A stretch of DNA of 64,000 nucleotides from an uncultured Treponema sp. (GCA_938039145.1 CALHVG010000035.1:1-64000); one strand, 5' to 3'. Counted from the first letter of the stretch, positions 33,639 through 43,456 are shown. Program-made: numbers and translations. The notes: generated by a model from the letters alone, not told the origin.

Positions 33639-34778
33639 ATGGCAAAGCGTGATTATTATGAAGTGTTGGGCGTTGAAAAAAGTGCTTCCATCGATGAAAT
33701 CAAAAAGGCATACAGAAAACTTGCCATAAAATATCATCCTGACAGAAATCCGGGAGACAAAGAAGCGGAAGGAAAATTTCGAGAAGCTACGGAAGCTTAT
33801 GATGTTCTTTCCGACGACAAAAGGCGTCCGCTTTACGACCAGTATGGATTTGCAGGGGTTGACGAGCAGATGGGCGGCGGCGCTCAGTACAGTCATGCCT
33901 ATCAGGATTTCAGCGACCTGTTCGGTTCTATGGGCGGCGGTTTTGGAGACATTTTCGAGAATCTTTTTGGGGGCGGCTCCCGTTCTTCTTCCGGAAGAAA
34001 AGGCGGCCCTAGGCAGGGCGCAAGTCTTCGCTACGATTTGAATCTTACTTTCAAGGAAGCGGTATACGGCACGAAAACTGAAATCAGGTACAAGCACACT
34101 GAATCATGCGCGGAATGTAAGGGAACAGGCTGCGCTCCAGGCTCGTCAAAAAAGACCTGCACAACTTGCAGCGGAATGGGGCAGGTAAGGCGGAGCGCAG
34201 GATTTTTTGCGGTTCAGCAGCCTTGCCCCGATTGCAGAGGTACGGGCATGAAGGTGGAAAAGCCTTGCAAAGTCTGCGCCGGTGCCGGAAGTGTGGAAAA
34301 GACCACTCAGATGACGCTGAAAATTCCTTGCGGCGTGGACAACGGAAAGCGGATTACAATTCCTCATCAGGGGGATGCAGGCGAAAACGGAGGCCCGAGC
34401 GGCGATTTGATGGTCGTTATTCATGTTGCGGCGCACCCGTATTTTGAGCGCGATGGTCAGGATTTGTATTGTGCGCTTCCTATTTCATTTACCCAGGCGA
34501 TTTTGGGCGCGGAAATTTCTTTTCAGTCTCTGGACGAAAAATCGATTTCTTTTTCCATTCCGCAAGGTACAACTTCGGGAAAACTGTTGAAAATCCGGGG
34601 AAAAGGTGTTCCGTATCCTTCGACTGCCGAGCGTTCAGGCGACCTTTACGTAAAGATTGTGGTTCAGACGCCTTCCAAGATTTCTCAAAAAGAAAAAGAG
34701 CTTCTTCAGCAATATCGGGATTTGGAACGCCCCTGCGAAAAGCCTTTGCTCATAAAACTTGACCACCTGAACATCTAG
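33639..34778 (+). CDS. dnaJ: Co-chaperone DnaJ (Hsp40)
   Basis: A 379-aa class A J-protein: J domain with KYHPDRNPGDK (HPD at about 33-35), a Gly/Phe-rich linker, then four zinc motifs CAECKGTG, CTTCSGMG, CPDCRGTG and CKVCAGAG, and the C-terminal substrate and dimerisation region. It delivers substrates to DnaK and stimulates its ATPase. AAAGGA lies nine bases upstream. It is separated from dnaK by a structured 188-base gap and followed six bases later by rarA. Confidence 0.96.
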   Translation: MAKRDYYEVLGVEKSASIDEIKKAYRKLAIKYHPDRNPGDKEAEGKFREATEAYDVLSDDKRRPLYDQYGFAGVDEQMGGGAQYSHAYQDFSDLFGSMGGGFGDIFENLFGGGSRSSSGRKGGPRQGASLRYDLNLTFKEAVYGTKTEIRYKHTESCAECKGTGCAPGSSKKTCTTCSGMGQVRRSAGFFAVQQPCPDCRGTGMKVEKPCKVCAGAGSVEKTTQMTLKIPCGVDNGKRITIPHQGDAGENGGPSGDLMVVIHVAAHPYFERDGQDLYCALPISFTQAILGAEISFQSLDEKSISFSIPQGTTSGKLLKIRGKGVPYPSTAERSGDLYVKIVVQTPSKISQKEKELLQQYRDLERPCEKPLLIKLDHLNI

Positions 34779-34784
34779 CGCAAG

Positions 34785-37403
34785 ATGGCAAACGAGAACC
34801 TTTTTTCGTCTAACAAGGAACGGGAACCGCTTGCGGCACGGATGAGGCCAAGAAATCTTGACGAATACATCGGTCAGGATCATATAGTGGGAAAAGGCAG
34901 GCTTTTGCGCCGCGCCATAGCCGCAGACCAGCTTTCTTCCGTTATTTTTTACGGGCCGCCCGGCTCCGGCAAAACGACTTTGGCTCGTGTAATCGCAAAC
35001 CATACAAAATCGAATTTCATAACGCTGAATGCCGTGCTTACGGGCGTGCAGGAAATCCGTTCCTCGATTAAGCAGGCGGAAGAATATTTCAACCTTTACT
35101 CAAGGCGGACGATTCTTTTTGTTGACGAAGTTCACCGCTGGAACAAGAGCCAGCAGGATGCTCTTTTGCCCTGGGTTGAAAACGGAACGATAATTCTTAT
35201 CGGCGCGACAACGGAAAATCCTTTTTTTGAGGTGAATAAGGCTTTGGTTAGCCGTTCGCGTGTTTTTCAGCTTAAACCGCTTTTGAAAGAGGATTTGGAA
35301 AAAGCTGCGCAACAGGCTATAGCCGATAGCGAGCGCGGTTACGGCCGCTGGAAAGTTCAGTTTGAGGACGGAGCGTTGGAACATCTTGTTGACACTGCAA
35401 ACGGAGATGCCCGCTCGCTTTTGAATGCACTTGAACTTGCTGTTGAGACCACGCCCGAAAAATGGTCGCCCGATTCTAATCCGCCGGTTCCGGCTGTAGG
35501 TTCTACGATTTACATTTCAAAGGAGACAGCCGAGGAATCTATTCAAAAAAAAGTTGTGCTTTACGACAGAGACGGCGACTACCACTACGATATAATAAGC
35601 GCGTTCATAAAAAGTCTTAGGGGGCGCGACCCCGATGCCGCCATGTATTGGCTTGCAAGAATGGTTCGTGCCGGAGAAGACCCGCATTTTATATTCAGAC
35701 GAATGTTGATTTCCGCCTGCGAGGACACGGGGCTTTCCGAGCCCAATGCAATTTCCATTGTTGAAAGCTGCGCCGCCGCATTCGACAGAGTTGGGCTTCC
35801 GGAAGGAAGATATTTTCTTACTCATGCGGCTCTTTATCTTTCGACTGCGCCTAAATCAAATTCGTCAATGGCGTTTTTCGATGCATTGGCTTCCGTTGAA
35901 AAGGAAGATTCGGAAGTTCCGAACCACTTGAAGGATTCTTCCAGAGATTCGGAGGGATTCGGGCACGGAAAAGGTTATCTTTATCCCCATGCCTACAGGG
36001 ATCATTGGGTGGCTCAGCAGTATCTTCCGGACGCGCTGATGGGGCGGGTTTTCTACACGCCGAGCACGCAAGGTTACGAAAACAAAATCCGTGATGAAGT
36101 TTTAAGCAGACGCGAGCTTCAGATAGCGGCAATTCTTGAGCGCCCCGGAACGGAAGATTCCGCAGTCACGGGAACAAAAAATGCAGATTCACTTTTTGAA
36201 GGGCATTTTGACAGCTTGAACGAATCGAATGCCGCTTTAAAAAAAGAGCAGGAACGGAAAAAGTCGGAATTTTCCGTCAGTCCTATAAGTCAATGGTGGA
36301 TTTCGGAGCATTTTAAAGGCGGAACGGACAAAAAAGTCGAAAACCTTACGTTCAGTCCGATAGACCGGGGGCGTGAATCCGCTTTGGACAAGGCGGACAA
36401 ACAGTGGCGGTCAAGGCTCGATTCAAACAGGGCTGAAATACTTTTGGGAATCCGGGACACGATGGTTTCAATGGCGTCCCTTGCCCGGCATCACAGAAGC
36501 CTTGTCTGGAATGCGGACGACGGCCTTCTTCTTTGGGAAGTGGTGCGAAAGTGCCCCGAAGGCGTTACCTGCGGAGTATGCAGAAGCGAAAAAGGCATGG
36601 AAATTCTTAAACAGTACGGGCGGACTTTGGGAGAACTGGATAAGCCTGTCCTTCTTTTCCGGCCGGAAACAAAGACGAACGGATTTTTGCCGCCGAAGGA
36701 ATTTTACAATCTGATTTTGAAATTCCAATACGGAGGAGCGGTGTTCGACAGGATTTTTTTTAGAGACCCGTTTGTGAGTTTGGAATCGATAAAAGCGATG
36801 GCGGAATCTTTTTCGCTTATTGTTGATCCTGAAAAAATTGAAAAATTCATCGAAGCGGAACCTGAGCCGGACGACACGCCGAACCGCTACGATGCTGACA
36901 ATTATGATAAATACGATACCGAAAACATTCCGCAGTTCCGTGAAAATCCGTTGGCGGACGGCTGGAAAATAGTTATCGCACAAAAAATTCCTGCAAGCGG
37001 GCAAAGAATTTCGGCTCTGATAAAGAACCAGATTCTGACTCCGGCATCTCTTGAACCGTACATTGAATCCATAAAAAAAATGGAGATGGCGGAAAACGAT
37101 TTTTTTTCGGATAAAGAAAACGGGCTTTTCAACTGGAACATGGATTCTATAAAAAAAGAATTTGAGAAAGCCGGATTTATCGTGAACGCCGCAAGCAAAA
37201 CGGAAAACGAAAAGCGGCGGCTTACCGGTGCCGAGATTTCAAGATGGTTCGACACAAAAACTTCCGCATATGCCGAAAAACTTGTGGAATCGATGGGAAC
37301 GCTTGAGCTTAAACGGTTAATCAGCCTTCTTCAGAGCGCAGCTGAAAATATGATTTTTAACTGGCAGTCCGAGACGGCATATTTTACAGTCTGCAAAAAA
37401 TAA
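34785..37403 (+). CDS. RarA/MgsA-like AAA ATPase fused to a methyltransferase-like domain
   Basis: At 872 aa this is nearly twice the usual RarA length (about 430-450). Residues 1-430 match RarA: MRPRNLDEYIGQDHIVG, Walker A GPPGSGKTT (57-65), Walker B LFVDEVHRW and the C-terminal GYLYPHAYRDHWVAQQYLPD. RarA acts on stalled replication forks. Residues about 510-760 look like a degenerate class I methyltransferase (NADDGLLLWEVVRKCPEGVT at the place of motif I, then FDRIFFRDPFVSLESIKAMA and GWKIVIAQKIPASGQRISAL), but without the usual GxGxG. A helical tail follows. The fusion may be a spirochaete trait. The start ATG overlaps the end of the dnaJ region with no ribosome-binding site seen. Confidence 0.82.
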   Translation: MANENLFSSNKEREPLAARMRPRNLDEYIGQDHIVGKGRLLRRAIAADQLSSVIFYGPPGSGKTTLARVIANHTKSNFITLNAVLTGVQEIRSSIKQAEEYFNLYSRRTILFVDEVHRWNKSQQDALLPWVENGTIILIGATTENPFFEVNKALVSRSRVFQLKPLLKEDLEKAAQQAIADSERGYGRWKVQFEDGALEHLVDTANGDARSLLNALELAVETTPEKWSPDSNPPVPAVGSTIYISKETAEESIQKKVVLYDRDGDYHYDIISAFIKSLRGRDPDAAMYWLARMVRAGEDPHFIFRRMLISACEDTGLSEPNAISIVESCAAAFDRVGLPEGRYFLTHAALYLSTAPKSNSSMAFFDALASVEKEDSEVPNHLKDSSRDSEGFGHGKGYLYPHAYRDHWVAQQYLPDALMGRVFYTPSTQGYENKIRDEVLSRRELQIAAILERPGTEDSAVTGTKNADSLFEGHFDSLNESNAALKKEQERKKSEFSVSPISQWWISEHFKGGTDKKVENLTFSPIDRGRESALDKADKQWRSRLDSNRAEILLGIRDTMVSMASLARHHRSLVWNADDGLLLWEVVRKCPEGVTCGVCRSEKGMEILKQYGRTLGELDKPVLLFRPETKTNGFLPPKEFYNLILKFQYGGAVFDRIFFRDPFVSLESIKAMAESFSLIVDPEKIEKFIEAEPEPDDTPNRYDADNYDKYDTENIPQFRENPLADGWKIVIAQKIPASGQRISALIKNQILTPASLEPYIESIKKMEMAENDFFSDKENGLFNWNMDSIKKEFEKAGFIVNAASKTENEKRRLTGAEISRWFDTKTSAYAEKLVESMGTLELKRLISLLQSAAENMIFNWQSETAYFTVCKK

Positions 37404-37433
37404 GTAATCCGAAGCGGCGCATCTGCATAAAAA

Positions 37434-37486
37434 AGGCGGAGTAAAATCGGATATCCGCTTTTGCAGCGAAATTCCGATTTTCCGCC
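37434..37486. terminator. Bidirectional terminator between rarA and the chemotaxis receptor
   Basis: GGCGG plus AAAATCGGA pairs with TCCGATTTT plus CCGCC around a loop of about 21 bases; it lies between two convergent genes. Confidence 0.75.
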
Positions 37487-37507
37487 TGCGTTTAAGTTTT
37501 TATTAAA

Positions 37508-38416
37508 TCACTGAATTTTGAAACCGATTATCATATCGATTATTTGGTCTGCGGCATTCGTGTTTTTTGAGGATGCCTCGGACGCTTCCACCGCGCCTGC
37601 GTTGATTTCCATCATGTCGCCAAGTACTTCCACGGATTTCATGTGGGTGTCGTCCGCAGTTTTTTTGAGTTCCGAGATTTGCGCCGCTATGTTCATGCTT
37701 TCTTTTTTCATCAGCTCGGAGGCTTCCGTTATGGCGCTTGTTGTTCCGTCGATTGTTTTTACGGTTTCAAGAATGTTGTTCACACCGGCGTTTTCTTCTT
37801 CCATGCCAAGCTGGATTTCTTTCATAAGGCCGTCCATTTCGGCAATTTTTGAACCGACATTTTCGAATGCTTTTGACGATTCTTTTGAAGAGCCTACAAT
37901 TCCATCGATGGCTGCGGCGATTCCTTCAAGAAGTTCGCTTATGGCATTCGATTGAGTTGTTGCCGTTTCCGCCAACGCCCGGATTTCGTCTGCAACAACA
38001 CTGAATCCTTTTCCAAGCTCGCCTGCGTGAGCCGCCTCGATTGCCGCGTTCATCGCAAGAAGGTTTGTTTGTTCGGCTATGCCCGATATCGCCGTGTTCG
38101 CTTCGTTCAGATTTTCCGATTGCCTTGCTATCTGCTCGATACGTTCGCTTACATCCTGCTGAAGTTTGTTTCCTTCGATAGATTTTTCGGTGAGGGCGGA
38201 ATAATCCGCCGAAATTATTTTTACGTTTTTGTTCACCTGTTTTATATTTGCCGAAATCTGTTCGATTGCACTTGAAGCCTGCTCTATCGCATCGGATTGC
38301 GAAATAATTTTTGTGTTCAGATGTGAAATTTGCGATTCAAAATTTTCCGTACTTTCAGAAACGCTTGAAATTTTTCCTTGCTGCGATGAAATTTTGTCTT
38401 CTATGTCGCTTACCAT
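37508..38416 (-). pseudogene. Methyl-accepting chemotaxis protein, C-terminal part after a frameshift
   Basis: This 302-aa frame is the cytoplasmic signalling half of a chemoreceptor, with the hairpin-tip motif GIAEQTNLLAMNAAIEAAHAGE (about residues 110-131) and flanking coiled coils. The frame begins at ATG 38416, inside the codons that end the upstream half (38410-39324), in a different frame. One extra A in the ACAAAATGG run would join the two into a normal receptor of about 610 aa. The ATG at 38416 has no ribosome-binding site of its own. Confidence 0.8.
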
Positions 38417-39324
38417 TTTGTTGCGTAATTTATGTTCTGAATATGCGCGCTCATGCTGTTTGTAAGGGTCACGCCGGAATCTTTAAGAATATTCGACTGA
38501 TTTTGAAGTTCGCCTATCAAATCCGAAAGTTTTTGAATTACATTGTTGCAGCTTTTTGCCAGCGAACCCAATTCCATGCTTTTTTGCTCCGGAATCCGCT
38601 GCGTAAGGTCTGCGTTTCCTTTGCTGACCGTTTCCATTGCGCTTGTAATTTTAGCCAGCGCCCCGAAAAGAAAGTTTGTAAATATGTAGACCGTTATAAC
38701 TCCAAGAACTACACTGACAAGTCCAAGGAATGTAATTAATACCACCTGATTTTTTGTCATTCGTATTATGTAGTCAACGTTGTAATCGCAGCCGACAATA
38801 CCGATTATTTTTCCTTTTGAATTTTTGACAGGCCCGTAGACGCTTATTTGCCAGCCCCATTCGCTGTGGTGTTCCAATTTTGTGTGGGTCAGCGTTCCTT
38901 CCGAAAGCGTTATTTTGGGAGGTGCGCCCCAACTTGAAATATCTTCTTCCATTCCCATTTCTATAAAATTCACGCTGTCGGTGGGGTCTGCGGCAACGTC
39001 CAATACGTAAGCGTATACGTTTTCAGTTTTTGGAATCATCGTGTAAAGGTATTGGCAGCTTGTTGAACGCGCCAGTTCCATAAGAGCCGTCCGCATTTTT
39101 ATTGCCGCTTCGTCTTTCGGATTCATTTCTTTGCTCATGCGCTCAAAATTGTCTCCGTTGACTATCGAAAGCGCTTTTTCAACCACCCCCGATGCCTGAT
39201 TCAGCGCACTTGCGGTTCCTATCTTTGTTATGGAAAAAGCGGAAATTATTGAAATCACAATGCACGAAATCAGTACGAAAGCCAAAAATACCACGATGAA
39301 TTGGTGTTTTAGTGAAATTTTCAT
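38410..39324 (-). CDS. Methyl-accepting chemotaxis protein, N-terminal sensor part (frameshifted)
   Basis: The 304-aa product starts MKISLKHQFIVVFLAFVLIS (GGAG six bases upstream of the ATG at 39324). It has a transmembrane helix at 8-35, a periplasmic single or double Cache-type sensor (about 36-190, with SEWGWQISVYGPVKNSKGKI and GIVGCDYNVDYI), a second transmembrane helix (about 195-220) and a HAMP domain (about 222-275). It then stops at 38410, where the signalling domain continues in another frame. As it stands it cannot signal to CheA unless the frame is restored. Confidence 0.85.
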   Translation of the reverse strand: MKISLKHQFIVVFLAFVLISCIVISIISAFSITKIGTASALNQASGVVEKALSIVNGDNFERMSKEMNPKDEAAIKMRTALMELARSTSCQYLYTMIPKTENVYAYVLDVAADPTDSVNFIEMGMEEDISSWGAPPKITLSEGTLTHTKLEHHSEWGWQISVYGPVKNSKGKIIGIVGCDYNVDYIIRMTKNQVVLITFLGLVSVVLGVITVYIFTNFLFGALAKITSAMETVSKGNADLTQRIPEQKSMELGSLAKSCNNVIQKLSDLIGELQNQSNILKDSGVTLTNSMSAHIQNINYATKW

Positions 39325-39518
39325 TTTTTTCTCCAAAAAAAATAAACGTTTTTTTATTATATAACATTTCCCTGAATAGAGCGAACTTTTAGTTAAATTT
39401 TACAGCAATTTATTCACGGAACATCGATAATTTTTTGAGCATAATAGAAATTGTCATTGATTTTTGTTATTTCTTGAGTATTATGTTCGATAGGAAAAAA
39501 ATTTCTAAAGAGGAGTCT

Positions 39519-39764
39519 ATGAACCTGAAGATGTATTCCGACAGCAAAAAAAATCTCATTATGTTTCTTCCCGACGCAATGAAGGATGACGAGATTTTTG
39601 AGCTTGGAGAAATGTTTTTTCCGGACGAAGCGGATTCCGACGACAATTACGACCTTCCCAACGGAATTACAAAACCGACCGGATGTATAAATCTCTCGGC
39701 TCATCATGCAAGTTATCCCGTAACGTCGATTTACCCTGACACATTTGTTCCGCCCATGAGCTGA
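39519..39764 (+). CDS. Small conserved-looking protein of unknown function (81 aa)
   Basis: MNLKMYSDSKKNLIMFLPDA, then MKDDEIFELGEMFFPDEADS and a C-terminal half with Pro and Asn (NYDLPNGITKPTGCINLSAH). It is acidic and soluble. AGAGGAG lies four bases before the ATG. It stands alone, divergent from the receptor gene and followed by an A/T-rich terminator. No family recognised. Confidence 0.6.
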   Translation: MNLKMYSDSKKNLIMFLPDAMKDDEIFELGEMFFPDEADSDDNYDLPNGITKPTGCINLSAHHASYPVTSIYPDTFVPPMS

Positions 39765-39769
39765 AATGT

Positions 39770-39805
39770 ATTTATAAAAATTCGGTAAGTTTAATTTTTA
39801 TAAAT
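39770..39805. terminator. A/T-rich perfect inverted repeat
   Basis: ATTTATAAAAATT 39770-39782 pairs perfectly with AATTTTTATAAAT 39793-39805. It lies just after the stop of the 81-aa gene. Confidence 0.6.
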
Positions 39806-40080
39806 GGCGAATGGCGGCTGTGAGTTCGAAGCCGGCAGTTTTCCGCTCTTGAAGCCGCCTTCCTTGAGTATTGCAAAGTATCTTTTATTCGAGTTTGCCG
39901 TATTATGGTAAACTCATGCGGACAGTAGAGCCGTTTTGAGTTTAATAAACTGTTCTTCCCTTAAAAAACGTTTCCCCGTCCGCAGCTTACCGTCCGCAGA
40001 TTTTAAAATTGCATTTTTTGCAGCGGCGTTTTTGCAATCCGCAAAGATTTTGAGAATCGTATTTGCTTTTTGCATAAAAA
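39806..40080. other. Intergenic region without a gene
   Basis: No convincing coding frame. The only structure seen is GAGTTTGCC/GGTAAACTC (39891-39915), an 8-bp hairpin with one mismatch and without a T-run. Both flanking genes end here (convergent). Confidence 0.5.
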
Positions 40081-41880
40081 TCAGATTTCAAACTGCGATA
40101 TGTTTTTGTGGATTTTTATGACGATTTCTTTGTTGCTGTCCGCCGCTTCGTCTACGAGTTTTACGGTCTTTTTCATGTGCTCGGTTGCCTGAAGGGTTTC
40201 TTCCACCGCATTCATCGTGGAATTTGAGGCTTCCAGAACATTTTTCATGAAGTTTTTCAGTTTTTCGGAACTCTCCATTTCTTCTTCGGCAAGGTCTTTT
40301 ATTGAATGAATTGCCGAAGCAACATCAGTTACGGATTCTCGGACGACGACTGCTTCGTTTTTCTGCTGGTACATGGTTGAAGTGATTGTCTTTATGAGCT
40401 CTGCGTTTTCGGTTACGTTTCCTGTTATTTCAACGAACGCATTTTTTGCCGATGTCATCGCTTCGACCCCCGCCGTTGTTTTTTCCATCATCTCTTGCAT
40501 TTTTGACTGTACGTTTTTTGCGCTTCTTGCGGACGATTCTGCAAGGGAACGGACTTCGCTTGCAACAACGGCAAATCCCGTTCCGAACTGACCTGCGTGC
40601 GCCGCTTCTATCGCAGCGTTCATCGAAAGAAGGTTCGTCTTTGTCGCAATCTGCTGTATCGTAAGAAGAAGTTTTCTTACCTCTTCTGAAACCGTCTGAA
40701 TTTCTTGCATAGCGACTGTGGCGTTCGTTATTGCCTCGCCCCCGACCGAACTTTTTTCGGAAAGTTCTTCGGAAACAGAGCTGGCTTTTTTTGTCATGTC
40801 GGCGATATTTGAGATATTCGCAGAAATCTCCGTCATCGAGGAAGAAATATTCTGAATAGCATCAGCCTGCTGAACGACATGCATTTTCACCGTATCTATG
40901 TTGGTTACGAGCGTGTTCAGGTTTTCGTCAGTTTGTGATATAAGCTCGTTTTGCCTTTCTTCGTTTTCGTTTATTTTGTTGAACGCTTCAGAAATATGGG
41001 AAAGGGCTGCCGACGCTGAATGAGAGGAGTCGGATACCACATTTGCGGATTCGTCTATGCTGTCTGCATCTTCTCGAAGGGCTTTTATCATAAGCGAAAG
41101 TTTTTCGATAAGCTTGTTCTCGTAGGATGACATTGCGCCGAAATCATCCGTCATTCTGATGTAGATTCTTTTTGAGAGGTCTCCGCTGACAGCGATTTCC
41201 TGAAGCCGTTCCGCATTTCTTTTTATTCGGGTTGTAAGTCCCGCTATCGCATATATAAACGGATAAAATGAAAGTGCCATGGACATAAGCGTGCATATTA
41301 TTCCTTTTTTGATGAACAGGGGGAGTAGCTCGCCTTCAAGAACTCCGTGGTCTTTGTCGAATATGATTCCATACGGAACTGAAAGAATGTTCACGCCGAC
41401 AAAAAAAATCGCTATAAAAAAAATCATCGATATGGATTTTGACACGCTTGTCGTTCTGGAATTTTTTACTCCCGTTATTGTAAGCATTCTAAGATGGGCG
41501 TTTGTCTTTATAGTCATCTGTTCAAGTGCGGTTATAACGGAAATTGCCGCAAGCCCTCCGAATCCTATCGCCTGCGCCATTATCAGCAGGAGCCTTGAAG
41601 GAACAAAATCCCACGAGCCGGAAAGAACTCCCACAGTCATGGTTGTAATCTGGCCCAAAAACGAACCTGTAAAAAATGCGCCAATTACAAAAAGTCTAAG
41701 TTTTCTGTAGCTTCCAAGGCATATTTTTATTTCTTCTTGAGTTGCTCCCCTGTTTTCTTTTTTGAGGACTTTAAGAATTTCGTCGAAGGGTTTTGCGACA
41801 AAATATGCTCCGATATTTATTATTAACACCAGAACAGTTGCTACAGCCACATTGAAAAGCAGCGTCGGACTTGTCCACAT
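40081..41880 (-). CDS. Methyl-accepting chemotaxis protein with 7TM-like sensor region
   Basis: About 599 aa from ATG 41880, which has GAAGGAAG five bases upstream; an ATG at 41988 is in frame but lacks this. The N-terminal third has several hydrophobic helices (LLFNVAVATVLVLIINIGAY; LRLFVIGAFFTGSFLGQITT; LLLIMAQAIGFGGLAAISVI; ISMIFFIAIFFVGVNILSVP; ICTLMSMALSFYPFIYAIAG), so the sensor is membrane-embedded rather than periplasmic. A HAMP-like segment and the signalling domain follow (IATKTNLLSMNAAIEAAHAG, about 450-470). The ligand is unknown. It is intact, in contrast to its frameshifted neighbour. Confidence 0.88.
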   Translation of the reverse strand: MWTSPTLLFNVAVATVLVLIINIGAYFVAKPFDEILKVLKKENRGATQEEIKICLGSYRKLRLFVIGAFFTGSFLGQITTMTVGVLSGSWDFVPSRLLLIMAQAIGFGGLAAISVITALEQMTIKTNAHLRMLTITGVKNSRTTSVSKSISMIFFIAIFFVGVNILSVPYGIIFDKDHGVLEGELLPLFIKKGIICTLMSMALSFYPFIYAIAGLTTRIKRNAERLQEIAVSGDLSKRIYIRMTDDFGAMSSYENKLIEKLSLMIKALREDADSIDESANVVSDSSHSASAALSHISEAFNKINENEERQNELISQTDENLNTLVTNIDTVKMHVVQQADAIQNISSSMTEISANISNIADMTKKASSVSEELSEKSSVGGEAITNATVAMQEIQTVSEEVRKLLLTIQQIATKTNLLSMNAAIEAAHAGQFGTGFAVVASEVRSLAESSARSAKNVQSKMQEMMEKTTAGVEAMTSAKNAFVEITGNVTENAELIKTITSTMYQQKNEAVVVRESVTDVASAIHSIKDLAEEEMESSEKLKNFMKNVLEASNSTMNAVEETLQATEHMKKTVKLVDEAADSNKEIVIKIHKNISQFEI

Positions 41881-42136
41881 TGTGCTTCCTTCGTTCCATA
41901 TGAACTCAAGTTGGCACCAGCGCAAGCATAGTGTTGAAAAATATGTTACTGACGAGAAAACAATGCAAAAAAATGAAAATATAGACATATTTTTATTATC
42001 TCATAAAGTTAAAAAAATACCAATCTATCGGCAAAAAAATACTATAATCTTTTAAAATATATTTTCCGGAAAAAGGCGAATTTTTGCGTTTGCGTTTTGT
42101 GTCCCAAAAAGCAGCGATTTGGTATAGAATTGACGC

Positions 42137-43246
42137 ATGGACGATATTTTTTTTATGAGGAGGGCGATTGAACTTGCCCGTAATGGCGAAGGTTTTGTTT
42201 CTCCTAATCCGCTTGTGGGGGCGGTGATTGTGAAGGAAGGAAAAATTCTTGCCGAAGGATTTCACCGAAAGTACGGAGAACTTCATGCCGAGCGCGAGGC
42301 GTTAAAGTCTCTTTGTGAAAAAGGACTTTCCGCACAAGACTCAACCCTTTTTGTTACGCTTGAACCGTGCTGCCATGAAGGAAAGCAGCCGCCATGTGTC
42401 CAGACGATATTCCAGGCGGGAATCAAAAAAGTCGTGGTCGGAAGCCGGGACCCCAATCCTCTTGTCCATGGAAAAGGGAACGCCTTTTTGCGTGAACAAG
42501 GAATCGAAGTGCAGGAAGATTTCCTAAAAGAAGAATGCGATGCGCTGAATCCGATTTTCTTCCATTATATTACCGAAAAAACGCCGTATGTCGCGCTGAA
42601 ATACGCCATGACTTTGGACGGAAAAATCAGCACGCACTCTGGAAAGTCCAAGTGGATTACAAATGAAAAAAGCCGACTCCATGTTCATGTCCTCAGAAAA
42701 AAGTTCAGTGCCATATTGTGCGGAATCGATACGGTTCTAAAAGACGACCCGATGTTGGATTCCAGATGCGAAAATCCTAAGAATCCTTTGAGAATTGTTT
42801 GCGATTCTTCGCTGCGTCTTCCTTTGGAAAGCCGTTTGGTTCAGACTTCGAAAAATATTCCCGTTGTTGCCGTATGCGTAAAAAACGAGGAAAAATCTTT
42901 TTTGCAAAGAAAAAACTCTCTTCTTGAATCGGGGGTCGAGGTTCTTGAACTTTCGCCTGATTCTGAAAATCGGCCGGACGTAAAGGAACTTGTAAAAATC
43001 TTAGGGGAACGGGGAATTGACAGTCTTCTTGTCGAAGGCGGCGGTGAGGTAAATTTCAGTTTTCTTCAGGCGGGTCTTGTGAATCGCATTTATGCTTTTC
43101 TTGGCTCAAAAATTTTTGGAGGGCGTGGAAAATCCCCTGTTTCCGGAAAAGGCGTGGAAAACGTGGAAGATGGATTTTTGTTCACTTTGCAGAACGTTAC
43201 GAATTTTGACGGAGATGTTCTTCTTGAATACGAGGCAAAAAAATGA
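42137..43246 (+). CDS. ribD: Riboflavin biosynthesis deaminase/reductase RibD
   Basis: A 369-aa bifunctional enzyme. The N-terminal deaminase has zinc ligands in ELHAEREAL and LEPCCHEGKQPPC; the C-terminal reductase has YVALKYAMTLDGKISTHSGK and DSLLVEGGGEVNFSFL. It catalyses the second and third steps of riboflavin synthesis from GTP. There is no Shine-Dalgarno sequence; TATAGAAT ends 6 bases before the ATG, so the mRNA may be leaderless. The FMN riboswitch lies after this gene, so ribD seems to escape its control. Confidence 0.96.
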   Translation: MDDIFFMRRAIELARNGEGFVSPNPLVGAVIVKEGKILAEGFHRKYGELHAEREALKSLCEKGLSAQDSTLFVTLEPCCHEGKQPPCVQTIFQAGIKKVVVGSRDPNPLVHGKGNAFLREQGIEVQEDFLKEECDALNPIFFHYITEKTPYVALKYAMTLDGKISTHSGKSKWITNEKSRLHVHVLRKKFSAILCGIDTVLKDDPMLDSRCENPKNPLRIVCDSSLRLPLESRLVQTSKNIPVVAVCVKNEEKSFLQRKNSLLESGVEVLELSPDSENRPDVKELVKILGERGIDSLLVEGGGEVNFSFLQAGLVNRIYAFLGSKIFGGRGKSPVSGKGVENVEDGFLFTLQNVTNFDGDVLLEYEAKK

Positions 43247-43248
43247 TA

Positions 43249-43394
43249 GGATTGCATCACTTCGGGGCGAGGTTGAATTCCTCACCGGCTGTGAACATCA
43301 TTTGATGTAAGCCAGCAAGCCGTCGAAAATCCGGCGGCACGATACGGTGAAAATCCGTGGCCGACAGTAAAGTCTGGATGGAAGAAGTAAATCC
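43249..43394 (+). promoter_or_regulatory. FMN riboswitch (RFN element)
   Basis: All hallmark segments are present: TTCGGGGCGAGGTTGAATTC, ACCGGC, AGCCAGCAAGCC, GATACGGTGAAAATCCGTGG, CCGACAGTAAAGTCTGGATG and GAAGAAG. Helix P1 is GGATT 43249-43253 with AATCC 43390-43394. The same AAATCC can pair with GGATTT at 43408-43413, which offers an alternative fold. The element starts three bases after ribD's stop and controls ribE-ribBA-ribH. Confidence 0.95.
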
Positions 43395-43427
43395 GTGTTT
43401 TTTATAGGATTTTTATTTAGCCTTCTT

Positions 43428-43456
43428 GCCCTGCGGTTTATGCGGGGCTTTTTTTT
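43428..43456 (+). terminator. Riboswitch expression-platform terminator
   Basis: GCCCTGC 43428-43434 pairs with GCGGGGC 43442-43448, followed by T8. It lies 21 bases upstream of the ribE start and would terminate transcription when FMN is bound. Confidence 0.85.

Noticed and set aside
39891..39915. Hairpin in the gap between two convergent genes as an RNA gene
   Set aside because: There is no promoter-like sequence and no T-run; it may be chance in A/T-rich DNA.
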